Of a DNA stretch of 64,000 nucleotides, positions 10,952-22,507 are shown in pieces (positions within the stretch are counted from its first letter, which is position 1; each line of letters starts with the position of its first letter). This DNA comes from Voacanga thouarsii. Its lineage: Eukaryota > Streptophyta > Magnoliopsida > Gentianales > Apocynaceae. The position numbers and the translations under genes are program-made. The stretch spans positions 310,001 through 374,000 of the forward strand of contig JANUWF010001491.1 of assembly GCA_026120185.1 (NCBI GenBank), given 5' to 3'. The notes beneath the pieces are model-generated. The model was not told the origin of the DNA, searched no databases, and saw nothing but the letters and a program-made list of their open reading frames with translations.

Positions 10952-13302
10952 GGACCGAAATTTCCTCCCTTGGCCGAATGATCTCTTTCCCCATGACCAT
11001 GCTTTCGCCACCCTTCTTGAACAAGATTAGCCATCTAGGGGTAGAGATCTTCTCTAAACTCCTTCAAGTCATTCATCAATCAAGTAAGTACCTTCAATCC
11101 TCTTTTTAAAGTTTAGAATCATGTCTCTAGGTTGATGAATGGCGATGGGTTTGTGTATGTGATGTTGTGGATTGAAGCATGAGTATATGTATGATTGTGA
11201 AGGAGATGGGATTTATGCATGGAAGGAATATATTGGTGGATTTAATGATGAGTTGAGATTTGATGCATGTCATAGGTAGTATTTGTGATGAAGCATGCTA
11301 GAGATTATGTCACCATGGGTGAATATAATTTATATGCATGATTAGATTTTGGAGCCATGATCATGTTTATGCTAGTAGAGGTTAAATCATGTAATAATAA
11401 ATTTAGATCTATGCCTATGTGCAAGACTTGGATGATTTGATGAATTGAAGGATTGAGTATGTTATTGATTATGGTTGACCATGGAATCTTGATCATGATC
11501 TAGTTGTCCCTAAGCAAATTTTATTTCATGAATAAAATATTTACTAATAATTTTTGCTAGAGAATTTCAAAAACCCTAAGAAGGGTAGATTTGGAATTAT
11601 AATATATGTAAAGGATATTTTTGTCAAATAAATAATAACTTTTCTAGAAAATAAAATAAATAAATATTGTTTAAAATAGAGAAATTAATTAAAGCCTTTA
11701 TAGAAAAGATTTATACTTAATAAAATATTTACTAGATCAAAACCCTTAAGGATTTACTTATTATTTTCCAAGAAAGACTTATTAAATTTAATCTTAACTA
11801 GTTTTAGCTATCAATTATTTTCTAACAACTAAGCTATCATTAAATCACTATTTTACCTAGTACCACCTATGGCTCTTGATCAAATAAACTCTAGATTTTC
11901 CTTAACAAGAGTTGAACTTTCAACTTAATAGAATTTATTTCCTAATCCATTAATTATTTTAAGTAACGAATTAAACTTAGCTTATAAACCTATTCAATTA
12001 TTGTTTTGCCTTAAAGCTTGGGACACTAGGATCATGGTAGTAGTGAATTGAGTTGATTTAAAATTGAGAAAGTGGATTGTGGCTTGAATCTGATTAAGAT
12101 TTGTATTTGCCATGTGGGGTTAGGTCAGCTGTTCGAGACCTTGTTGTTGTGAGCAAGAAGCAGGTAAGCTCCTGCATAAAACCTATCGATGTGAAATGTT
12201 TTCTTATGACAAGCTAAATATGGAGTGTATGGACACTCGTTTATTTGAAGGCAATTGAGGGTTGAATTCATCTTTATTTCCAACGCTGGAATTTTTCAAA
12301 AGTTAATGAGCAGATTTTCCAAACTCGAAACTCTTTCTAAAACTGATTTCGCTCAAAACCTTGGAAACCCTCAAATTGCTATTTTCATGCAGAGCAATGC
12401 TCTGTTCATTTTATCCCAAACGGGAAACGTCGTTGAGTACTCAATAAGGGTGGACTACTAGGACTAGTCTTTTAAGGGTTAGGGTGAGTTTCTCAGTAGG
12501 TGGCCACCTCTGAGGGGTGAGTCCTTCCCGGATAAGATGCTAGTTCCAGTGAGTCGTGCCGGTCCGAGCTAGCAGTTTATTTTATTTCAGTCAAGTGACT
12601 GTGTTTTTGCCGGAATGGACACCCGGTGGTTGTTTCGGTATAGAGAAGGAGGAGTATCTTGCCCAGTAGGCCGATCACCTACTTTTGTCAGTCTGCACAA
12701 TGTGTTAGGCATTATGACCGGTTATGGGGCCCAAAGTGTGGTAACCCATATCCATTTTCTTTCGAGTAGTTGATTTCATTACTTATGTATGGCTAGAAGA
12801 GCCAAAACGCCACTCTTGCTTTTGACCAATGTTTATTGCTTGCCAATGTTTCTCTTATAAAGATTTCACACTTTGCATCCACGAACTGTTTCTGCTAAAC
12901 ACCCAAAGCACACACGGACTTACTGAGATTTCTGTCTCACCACCTTTTATCATGATTTCAGGTTGATCCTATTGTGGGTGAGTAGCTACCTTGGAAGAGA
13001 ATGTGTTTTTTTCTATTTTATGTACTGCTTTGGGAGACGAGTGTGGATGATTTTAATTATGGGTTTTGTTTTGGAATTTCATGGATGTACTTTTGAAGTA
13101 TTTTTAGGTTGTAATAAATTCTTTTAGCTTGAGTATTATTTATTCCAGTAATTTTTATTTGTGACCTAATTATAAAGACCCCTTGTCCTTTGGACGGGGC
13201 GACATCCCCGGCCCTGGCGGGCTTAGGTTTTCCGGGGTGTTACATATCATGAGCATATACATGTTCTAATTACTCTATCTTTACATCTAGGTCACTTGCA
13301 TC

Positions 13303-14215
13303 ATGTCGACAAACCTAAACCTACGTAGCATCTTGGAAACAAAATAAGCTCACCAAATCAAACTATTTGGACTGGTATAGAAACTTGAGAATCGTTCTGA
13401 AGTCGGAAAAGTTGCTCTACGTGCTAGATACTCCTATTCCGCCACCTCCAACCCAAGATGCTCCTACTGTCCAAAAGAAGCACAAGGAAGACAGTAACAC
13501 TGCATCATGTATTATGCTAGCGTCAATGACTCTAGAGTTACTAAAACAGCATGAGCATATAAATGCTCAAACCATTATTTTCCATCTTAAAGAGCTATTT
13601 GATAAATAAGCTAGAACTGAGAGATATGAGATCTCTAAGCAGCAGTTCCGTTCTAGGATGGTTGAGGGTGCTTCAGTGGCCACTCATGGGCTGCAGATGT
13701 TGGGCTATATTGAAAAGCTTGGGTCTCTTGGTTTCAATCACGATTTAAGTGTTGACTTAATTTTACAATCATTACCAATTAGCTTTTCACAATTTGTGAT
13801 TTACTATCACATGAACAATATTAAGACCACCATACCTGAGCTTATCAATTTGTTTAAGACTGCTGAATCATCCATGAAGAAGGTTGATAAGGCGGTTTTG
13901 TTAGTAGGTTCTTCGTCTTCTAAGAAGCTAGTTCCCAAGAAGAAGAAGAAAAATCCTACTAAGCCTAAAGGAGGCGTGAAGAAGAAAGAAGTATCCACTA
14001 AAGGCCCATGTCATCATTGTGGCAAGATGGGCCATTGGAGGTGCAACTACAAAGCCTACTTAGAGACCATAAAGGAAAAGAATGAGAAGGAGAAGCTTGC
14101 AAGCACTTCAACTTCTACTCCTGGTATGTTTATGATTAAGATTAATAATGCCTTTAGTAATAAGATATGGGTATTAGATACCAGTTGTGGATCTCATTTA
14201 TGCAATAATTTGTAG
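13303..14215 (+). pseudogene. copia-2 gag and start of protease (broken)
   Basis: An ATG at 13303 opens the gag frame. Open pieces at 13367-13609 and 13658-14215 give the typical WYRNLRIVLKSEKLLYVLD opening, the retrovirus-related gag core and a lysine-rich linker. A stop at about 13607-13609 interrupts it. The zinc knuckle at about 14007-14050 reads CHHCGKMGHWRCNYKAYL: the expected last cysteine is tyrosine, while a cysteine sits two residues early, so the CCHC box is damaged. The protease signature follows as VLDTSCGSHLC, with serine where DTG would be expected. The frame stops at 14213-14215. Confidence 0.85.
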
Positions 14216-15280
14216 GGACTAAAGGGTAGTAGAAAGCAAGAAAAGGGCGATGTGGACCTACAAGCTGCAAATGGAGCAAAAGTTCCTGCACTAGTTGTGG
14301 GGACTTATTATCTTAATCTTCCTTCTAGATTAATTTTAGAACTTCAAAACTACTATTTTGTACCAGTTTTATTGAAAAACTTATCTTAGTTGCTTGTTTA
14401 GACTTCTTTAGATTTCATTTAAATTTTAAGAATAAACGTTGTTCTTTTTCATTAAATGATATCCATTATGGTTATGCAACTTTGGTTAATGGTTTATATG
14501 TTCTAGACATGGATAATCCAATTCTCAATATAAATGTAAAAAAAATAAAGAAAAGATAACTCAATCTTATTTTACTTATAGTATTGTCATTTAGGCCATG
14601 TAAATGAAAAACGCGTGTCTAAGTTATACAAGTTTGGTGACTTGGGGTCATTTGATTATGAATCACATGACACATGCGAATCTTGTTTACTTGATAAAAT
14701 GGCTAAAACTCCATTTTCTAGAAAAGGAGAAAGGACTAAAGAGTTATTAGAACTAATACATATAGATGTATGTGACCCAATTTCTATATAAGCAAGAGGA
14801 GGTTATCACTACTTTATAACCTTCATCGATGACTATTCACGATATGAGTATTTGTATTTAATAAAATACAAGTCTGAAGTATTTGACAAGTTCAAAGTCT
14901 TCAAGAATGAAGTAGAGAAACAACTTGGCAAAAGTATTAAAACTTTTAGATCCGATCAAGAAGGTGAATACTTAAGCCAAAAGTTTCTAAGTTATCTTAG
15001 AGATAATGGGATATTATCTCAATGGACTCCACCACAAACACTTCAATATAATAGTGTATCTGAGAGAAGGAATCGAACCTTTTTGGATAAGGTATGGACC
15101 ATGATGGCTTTTACAGAGTTACCAAAATCATTTTGGAGATATACACTGGAGACTACTATTAATATATCAAACAGAGTTCTAGAAAAAATAGCTGATATCA
15201 CTCCTTATAAGTTGTTCATTCGTAAGAGACCAAAGTTTTCTCATTTAAGGATTTGGGATTGCCTGCTTTTGTGAAAAGAG
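14216..15280 (+). pseudogene. copia-2 protease end, GAG-pre-integrase and integrase
   Basis: After several stops, the GAG-pre-integrase zinc-binding segment (DTCESCLLDKMAKTPFS, about 14665-14720) is readable. The integrase core spans about 14740-15270, with FIDDYSRYEYLY, FRSDQEGEYLS and the SERRNRTFLD motif that carries the last acidic residue (about 15055-15085). The longest open piece is 14852-15274. Frame breaks occur before 14852 and at about 15275. It would have inserted the element's cDNA. Confidence 0.85.
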
Positions 15281-17130
15281 CAATGTCAGACAAATTTGAA
15301 AATAAGTCTGACAAATGTTTGTTTGTTGGATATCCAAAAAAATCCTTCGGATATTACTTCTATATTCCTTTTAAAAATAAAGTTTTTGTTTCAAAATATG
15401 TTGCCTTCTTAGAAAAGGAACACATGTCTAGAGGAGATAGTAGGAGCAAGTTTGAACTTAGTGAAATTCAAGAAGAACAAACAAATATTGATCAACCGTT
15501 TGAACCCACACCTATTAATGAACATTCTAATATACAAGAGCATCATAGGTCAAGTAGGATACGAGTGGCGCCTGAGAGATATGGATTTCTCATAAATGAC
15601 CACAATAACATATTGCTCATAGAAGAACATGAGTCTACTACTTACAACGGTGTTCTAAATAGTTCAGAATTTAACAAATGGCTTGAAGCCATGAAGTCAG
15701 AAATAGATTCCATGTATGACAACCAAGTATGGACTTTAGTTGATCCACCCGAAAGAATCAAGCCTATAGGTTGCAAATGTGTTTTCAAGAAGAAAACCGA
15801 TATGGGATGGTAATGTGGTTACCTATAAGGTATGTTCGGTTGCAAAAGGTTATCGACAACAGTAAAGTATTAACTATGACGAAACTTTTTCATCAGTCGC
15901 TATGCTAAAATTCATAAGAATGCTCCTAGCACTTGCCACTCATTATAACTATGAGGTTTGCCAAATAGATGTGAAAATATCTTTCTTTATTGGAAACCTG
16001 ATCGAGGAAATGTATATAACACAACCTGAAGGTTTCACATCCAAAAATGACACAAAAGTATGCAAGTTGTAAAGGTCCATCGATGGACTTAAGCAAGCAT
16101 CAAGGAGTTGCAACATCTGTTTTGATGAGACAATTAAATAATTTGGTTTCATTCAAAACATAGATGAACCTTGTGTGTATAAGAAGGTTGTGGGTGTGCA
16201 GTTGTTTTCTTATTGCTTTATGTAGATGACATATTACTAATAGGAAATGATGCTTTCGTTCTTCAATATGTAAAGATTTGGTTATCTAAGATGTTCTCCA
16301 TGAAAGAGCTTGGAGAAGCAACCTATATTTTGGGAATAAAGATCTATAGAGATAGATTAAGGAGGTTGCTAGGTCTTTTGCTTTCTACATAATAGATTAA
16401 GTACTGAAGAGGTTCAAAATGGATCAATCTAAAAGAAGATTCTTACCTATGACACATGGACTAAGCCTTTCAAAGTCTATGTCTCCAAAGACACAAGTTG
16501 AAAGGGATCATATGAATAGAATTCTGTATGCTTCGATAATTGCGTCTATCATGTATGCTATGATATGTACTAGACTCGAGGTATTATGTGCTCTTAGCTA
16601 ACCCTAGAGAAAGTCATTAGGTGGCTGTAAAGAATATCCTCAAATACTTATGAAGGACTAATAATGTATTCTTGGTATATGAAGATGGTGATTTGCAAGT
16701 AAGAGGGTCTACTGATGCAAGCTTTCAGTCCGATAAGAACGACTACAAATCACAATCTGGCTATATGTTTACATTAGGTGGTGGGGTAGTAAGTTAGAAA
16801 AGTTCTAAACAAGAGATTACTGCCGATTCGACAACTTAAGCAGAGTATATAGCGGCTTCCAAAGCAGCTAAAGAAGCAATGCGGATCAAGAAGTTCGTCA
16901 CTGAACTTGGAGTGGTGCCTAGCATTGTAGATCCGATGCTTTTGTATTGTGACAATAATGGAGCCATTGCACAAGCAAAAGAACCATGGTCTCATCAATA
17001 ATCCAAGCATGTACTTAGATGCTATTATCTTATTAAAGAGATCACAGATAGGCGAGATGTAAAAATAGAGAGAATTCCCATGGATCAGAACATAACTGAT
17101 CCACTCACAAAATCACTTTCCTAGAAGAAA
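15253..17130 (+). pseudogene. copia-2 reverse transcriptase and RNase H (broken)
   Basis: An open piece at 15253-15813 holds the post-integrase segment and the start of the RT (WLEAMKSEIDSMYDNQVWTLVDP is the usual copia RT opening, here quoted only in part: MYDNQVWTLVDP). The RT core continues to about 16380 in changing frames, with QIDVKISFF and the active-site box YVDDILLIGND (about 16215-16250). RNase H is readable from 16695 (STDASFQSD) through YIAASKAAKEA and YCDNNGAI to RIPMDQNITDPLTKSL at about 17120. Many stops, several of them TAG, inactivate it. Confidence 0.85.
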
Positions 17131-17185
17131 CATGATAAATATGTTGAGTCATTCAGTATTCGATATATAAATGATTAGCTCTAGT

Positions 17186-17198
17186 GCAAGTGGGAGAT
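17186..17198 (+). other. copia-2 polypurine tract
   Basis: GCAAGTGGGAGAT directly before the TGTTAG start of the right LTR; the usual plus-strand primer of plant copia elements. Confidence 0.85.
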
Positions 17199-18483
17199 TG
17201 TTAGTGTTGTGCCCTAGAGGCAGTCATTTGTACCATGTACATTACATAATAATTAATAAAAGAGGCATTCTTTATCTTTTAGTTTAAGTGTTATATCTGA
17301 ATATGCGTATAAACTATTTGATAAAGTCCCTAGTACAACATAGTGTTAAAGAGATCATGATGTAAGATTCATTCTATACTATGCAGTGTTTGTGCTTGAA
17401 TAATCACTGGTCATAGTATTAATGAGATGGGACATTATTAATACGGCAAGATTAACACATGCTATATCTCTTGATTAGATCAAGCGGTGGTTCTCGTAAT
17501 TGTGATACTCAGGATTAATATATAAATGCTTGTTATATGAACAAGTTCATTGGATGACCTAGCTATAGGATAATCACTTGGATAAGCTATTGAGTATCAG
17601 TGATGGAATCTCATTATAGCAAATGTGCAAGTATCTTTAGACTTGAGATCTCCAAGGTTATTTGTTTATCGAGCATTGTACTTTGATTCTAATCTTTAGA
17701 GTCTTATAAGGACTGCCTATGGGATAGATATTGTGTACAATGTAAACTAAACGAAAATAGCTGAGAGGGTCAATAAAGGATTCACCACTCCTAATAGTAG
17801 GAGAGCATATATTAGGGCCACTTATAGAAATCATTACTCATGAAGTCCTTGGCCAAGGCGACTATGTGTTGGAGATAGTTCCAAATTTGATACACATATC
17901 GAGTAATGAATTTCTTGAACAAGTACTAAAATATTCAGGCCAGAATTAATACTATTCTAGATGGAGTTAGCACTAATTCCAAGCTCTAGACCGGATGAGA
18001 TATAGTATGGTAAAAGGAATTTATTACACTAGTTATTTGCTATTGAAAGGTTTACATTAAGCCACTTGACTTTCTGAACTTTTGGGTGATCAAGAGTCAT
18101 TGCTAGATATCGTTCTTGATCTGCTAAATATGAATTTATTAATTAGAGAATTAATAAATTAATCATTTATTTTATTTAAAGTTATTAATTCTAAATATGT
18201 TAAAATTAATTCATATTATACTACCAATAAGACCAGGAAACCTAATGGAGCACACACAATAAAGGTTTGAATGCTCAATATATATTATTTGATAATATTG
18301 TGAAGTTAATTAAGAGAAGAAAATATATTTATAGGTTAATTATAAATTTGTTATAATTCATGGGACTTGGTTGCAATTATATAAGCTTCAAGGGCCTAAT
18401 TGTAGACATTAGATCTTGGAAGACTTAATTGCAATTAATACAAATTTTAAAAACTATAAATATAGGAATTGTTCCCTTGTGCA
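17199..18483 (+). repeat. copia-2 3' LTR, 3'-truncated
   Basis: Aligns with 5610-6903 (for example the shared segments on RAGGCATTCTTTATCTTT and ATTCATGGGACTTGGTTGC). The last about 375 bases of the LTR are missing. The break coincides with TGTTAGAATG, the start of another LTR at 18484. Confidence 0.9.
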
Positions 18484-18908
18484 TGTTAGAATGTATGCCC
18501 TCTAGACTAGATTTTTGATGTAATTATCGAATTTATTCTCAAAATTGTTTGTGAATTTTACAATACATTTGTGCAGGATTTCATTTGGAAAAAACCTATT
18601 GTGTTTAAGTAAGTGGTCCATGTGAATGGTGGACTTTCACAGTAAGGTGTGGACTACGGGTTACTTAACACATAAACATTAGTTCTTAACTGATTGATGA
18701 GAATGACAATCTCGTCATGTCTAGGTTATTATGTTGTGAATTTAAAATGGGGAATGGCTTACCTTTAGCCAGTGAGTAGTCCACTCACTTCATAGCATAA
18801 GCGTATTTCAAATATGTATAACAGGACTTGTAGTAGTTTTTAAAAGTACTATTTGGTAGAAACTCAGACTACTACTGTTACAACGTGGACTAATACTCTA
18901 TGGCTTGA
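18484..18908 (+). repeat. Truncated LTR, same family as 25823-27640
   Basis: Starts TGTTAGAATGTATGCCC and matches, with about one change in six to ten bases by eye, the reverse complement of 27640-27200. It stops near 18908, where pararetrovirus sequence begins. Only the first about 425 bp of an 1.8-kb LTR remain. Together with 25823-27640 it forms an inverted pair around the virus. Confidence 0.8.
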
Positions 18909-20068
18909 TTAAGGAACATATACATTTCCAGGGAAAATATCATCTGCAAAAATCTTCATGTTTCTGGATTCAGCAAGAAGCCGATGATAAACCCCAAAAG
19001 AGTATTCAGCTACATAAGTCAAGCTCGCAGCCCTGTAATTATATATTTGATCCACAACAAAAACGATATTATCAGGGATAATGATAAGGTTCCTGTGTTC
19101 ATAAATAGGGTTTGGCTTGACTCTGGGGAACCTTGAGATCAAAACCTCAGTCCTGCAATCATCTGGATAATTAGGGCTATAGAGAGGAGGAATTGCATGT
19201 AAAACAAGCCTTAGATAGTTGTCTCTGCACAAGTCAAATTCCATCATATGATCGCAACAGTGAGATAACTGCCTGTCTTTAATCATGGTCCATAGCTTTG
19301 GATAATTTTTCTCAGGAAGATAGAGCTTAAATAACATTCCGTGCTCCATAAGTTTGCTCACAGATAGTTCTAAACCTAACACATTCTTATCCACCCATTT
19401 CTGAAGATTAATTACTACTCTGATAAATGTAAAACTCTTCTCCTTGTCCTCACAATTGTAATTGATAATGTTGAAACTTAATCCCTCATATTGCTGAAGT
19501 AGTCTTCCACAAATATTTCTGAACATTTCTTGGATTCCTATTTGTTCAGCAATTTTTTCAGCAACAACACACTTGTAAATCTGCAATTTTACCTCATGGA
19601 TTTTTCTGGGAAATCTCTCAAATTTTTCTTCCTTTTCTTTCAAATCTTCTTCCATGTAGGCTTTCATCTCTTTCAGTTGTTCAGAGAATTCTTCACTCAT
19701 TTTTTCCTTTTCTTTCAAGCTTACTTTTAACATTTTCAACTAATTTTCAAGGTCAAGGACTGTTTTGGGGGTGTGTGGCTTTAAGATAGGTTCGGAGAGT
19801 TTTGCAAGTTGAACTCTGAGATGACGAATCTCTTGGTCTTTTAGGCTCAAAGAACTATTTAAAAAGTGTAAGTGTCCAGACAAGGCTTTTAGTATGCTGC
19901 CATACTGTTTGTGGTTACGAAATTTCCACAGATTATCTAACAGGGTTTGTTGTTCAAGGGAAATAGGAAATCTGGTACAAACTTTTGGGGTAAGACCTTC
20001 AAAGAATAAGGCCCAAATTTAATTTCAAAAGTTTCTGGTTTTGGCAACGACGATGATACTGCATCCAT
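18909..20068 (-). pseudogene. Pararetroviral ORF downstream of RNase H, function unknown
   Basis: An ATG at 20066-20068 opens a frame which continues, after one frameshift near 20000 and an in-frame stop at about 19740-19742, into an open stretch of 276 codons ending at 18909. The middle (about 19560-19740) is a lysine/glutamate-rich coiled coil (KEKEEKFERFPRKIHEVKL and similar). The C-terminal part is a mixed globular region without a motif I recognise. Its place after RNase H and in the same direction argues for a viral gene. Tungroviruses and florendoviruses also have an ORF there, but I see no sequence reason to equate them. A silencing-suppressor or inclusion-body role would be pure guesswork. 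Confidence 0.55.
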
Positions 20069-20271
20069 CTGCACAATTTGAACAACAGTTTAAATTATCT
20101 ATTTAGATCTTTAAAGATCTACTACATTTTATGGTAGGCTGAGCCATAAACTATACTTGGGCTCCGATAACTGAATATGGTACCCAGAACAGTTAATGAA
20201 TACTGTACGATAGCCTTTTCAGAGTTAAGCTCTGACTAAACATATTATTATTGGGCTAAGCCCAATCTATT

Positions 20272-21835
20272 TTAGACAATAGGCCTAATAACCAGTCTAT
20301 TAAGCTGGTTAGCCCAGAAATTCTGGTCAGCATTAATGTGTTCAATAAAGACTTTGAACCCATTACCTACAAGAAAGACAACAAACATTAGCCATCTATT
20401 AACAGATAACTTTGAATGTGACATTTTATTGTAAAATAAAACTATGGATTTGCAATCTGTTCTTAAAGTAAATTCCCGTATAGGATTTCTCAAGTAAACT
20501 GAGAATTTCTTTTAAAACAAATATGCAGGCTAGTATTTCAGCATCTGTAGTGGTTACTTTACTTTTATACAATCCACTGCAGTAACTGCTAATTTTCTCA
20601 TTTTTCCGTTTGTCTTCCTTAAACGGTTTCCATTTTAAAACTCCTCCCTATCCATCTAAGCTTGCATCTAATTCTACAATCATGTAAGCTTCTGGAAGTG
20701 GTAGTTCTAAGGGTGGTAGTGCTTGAATTATTGCTTTCACTTTATCTACTAACTTAAAATCTTGGTCATTGAATTGTCTTTGACCATGAGATCTTGTCTT
20801 AGCATAAAGTGGTCATACTAATTTACTAAAATTAGGGATATATGTCCTACAATAATTTAATAGACCTAAAAAAGATTGAAGGGATTTCAAATTGGTAAAA
20901 TCCACTTTCTTTTCTAAGATTGTTTTGGCAATATGATCCATTAACTTGATCTGTCCTTTGCCAATTATGAATCCTAAAAATTCTATTTGACATTTTCCCA
21001 GAGACATTTTCTTCTTTGAGAGAATGAGACCATGTTGAATACATAAATCAAAAAAATTCTTTAAATGACTTATGTGTTCTTTCCTACTTTTATGTCATCT
21101 ATGTAACATACTACAAATGGAATCTCTTTGAAGATATTATCCATTTTTCTTTGGAAAACAGATGGTGCATTTTTCAATCCAAATGGCATTACTAACCATT
21201 CATAATGACCATTTGGGACTGTGAACGCTGTCCATTGAATACTATCTCATGCATAGCTATTTGCCAGAATCCTGACTTAAGATCAAATTTTGAGTAAATA
21301 AAACTATCTTTTACTCTTAATATCAAAAGTTCTTTGTTAGGGATCATATAACTATCCTCAACTGTATTGTCATTCAATCGTTTATAATTATATATCATTC
21401 TACTTTTTCCCTAACAATTTCACTATATTTCCTTACTATAAAAGCAAGAGTTCTATGTGGACTATAGATATTTCTAATTATTCCTAATCCCAACAATTCT
21501 TTAACATGCATGTTGGCCTCTTCTAAATCCTTAGGGTTATAGTTCATAGGCTTATCCTTTATGATTAACTCAGGATTTATTATTTCTAATTTGTAGAGTA
21601 TTTTATTTTTCTGCCAATGTTCTAAGGGATTTTCTCCTATGATCTTAATTTTTTCTAGTTGATTCAACAAGATATCTATATCTTGTTTTTCACTAGCTAT
21701 TTCTCCTAAATTAAAATTAATTTCATTTGAATATTCTAATTCTGAGAAATCAAAATTTTCAAATGTTTCTATTTCAGGAATTTCTACCTTTTCCTGTGAT
21801 ATTTCTAATGTCTGACTATTGGGTAGCAGATTAAG
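20272..21835 (-). pseudogene. Pararetroviral reverse transcriptase - RNase H (broken)
   Basis: The RT starts on the same frame as the protease, one stop later (about 21836). RT segments are readable at 21670-21395, 21398-21192 (KFDLKSGFWQIAMHE), about 21190-21070 (MPFGLKNAPSVFQ and the active site CYIDDIKVG) and 21044-20813 (IEFLGFIIGKGQI, LQSFLGLLNYCR). At least two frame changes occur between them. RNase H follows at about 20790-20272 with an acidic ELDAS box near 20665, TDAEILA near 20530, and RTDCKSIVLFYNK, IEHINADQNF at the end. This enzyme copies the viral pregenomic RNA to DNA. It is inactive as read. Confidence 0.85.
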
Positions 21836-22492
21836 TTATCTACTTAAAGGTGAGCTAACTATTGTATCGGCCCTTTTAAAAAAGGTTACCTTATTACCTT
21901 TTACTATTATTCCACCATGAAAATTTTTTATGAAATTCATGCCTATTATTAATTGATAATTCATGGTTGATACCCATGTTGTTGGTAAATAATATTTTTC
22001 ACTATTAAATTTAATAGTGCAATCCACCAACCATTCATCTATTTTTCTACCATTTCCTATTGTATCTATCACTATTGAACCTGTTTCTGATTTTCTCATA
22101 TACTTTTCAGGTACTAAATCTCTATAGATGTGACACATAGTAGCGCTAGTATCACTTATTCCTGATAATATAAGTGTATGTTTATTAGGGAATTCTATAA
22201 TACAGACAGTATTGAGCAAGTTATTTGTTCTATACTTTCCTAAGGCTAAATTTTGCTCATTTTTGCAGGGTTCAAGGATTGTTTCAAAGCTATTTTGTTC
22301 CTCAATAACAATGCCCTTTTGTTTACTGTCCTTCTTCCTATCTTTACATATACAATCTCGAAGGCTTTCTTCTAGATTATCTATGTATTTCTGCATCATT
22401 CCTATGGTTTTAAGATGTAAAGTTACTTGGGACTTGTAACTTACATCTTGAATTTCTTCTCCTTTTACTTCTATTTCTTTTTGAGAAGACAT
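21836..22492 (-). pseudogene. Pararetroviral aspartic protease
   Basis: A 218-codon open stretch. The N-terminal third is charged and helical. The retropepsin part is marked by SDTSATMCHIY (about residues 112-122), where the catalytic D-T-G is D-T-S, and by the closing LIIGMNFIKNFHGGII, which resembles the flap-to-end region of caulimovirid proteases. It is in the same reading frame as the coat protein upstream and the RT downstream, separated from each by a single stop, so the three may once have been one polyprotein. The Gly-to-Ser change in the active-site triplet may have been inactivating. Confidence 0.75.
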
Positions 22493-22507
22493 ATCATATC
22501 CTAAATA

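Larger units (their letters stand above)
8957..13244 (+). mobile_element. Solo LTR of a gypsy-like retrotransposon (4288 bp)
   Basis: It starts TGTGAAACCCC, ends GGGGTGTTACA, and is flanked by the 5-bp repeat TATCA at 8952-8956 and 13245-13249. It holds no protein domain. The C/A-rich leader (10560-10830), a splice-donor-like CTTCAAG|GTAAACTT (GT at 10823), a GTTGAGTACTC box at 12432 and a GC-rich 3' end recur in the LTRs at 51962-55547 and in part at 55797-58892 and 63185-64000. The style fits large-LTR chromovirus elements such as Tekay/Del; that lineage call is an inference. Short open frames inside (for example 9846-10196, minus) are not taken as genes. Confidence 0.9.
5610..18483 (+). 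mobile_element. Ty1-copia retrotransposon copia-2, with nested solo LTR
   Basis: Two direct repeats begin TGTTAGTGTTGTGCCCTA at 5610 and 17199. They are the LTRs. A primer site follows the first and a polypurine tract (AAGTGGGAGAT) precedes the second. Gag, protease, integrase, RT and RNase H lie between in copia order. The 3' LTR is cut at 18483 where another LTR begins, so a target duplication cannot be tested. The LTRs differ at many positions and the coding part has many stops, so this is an old, dead copy. Confidence 0.9.
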
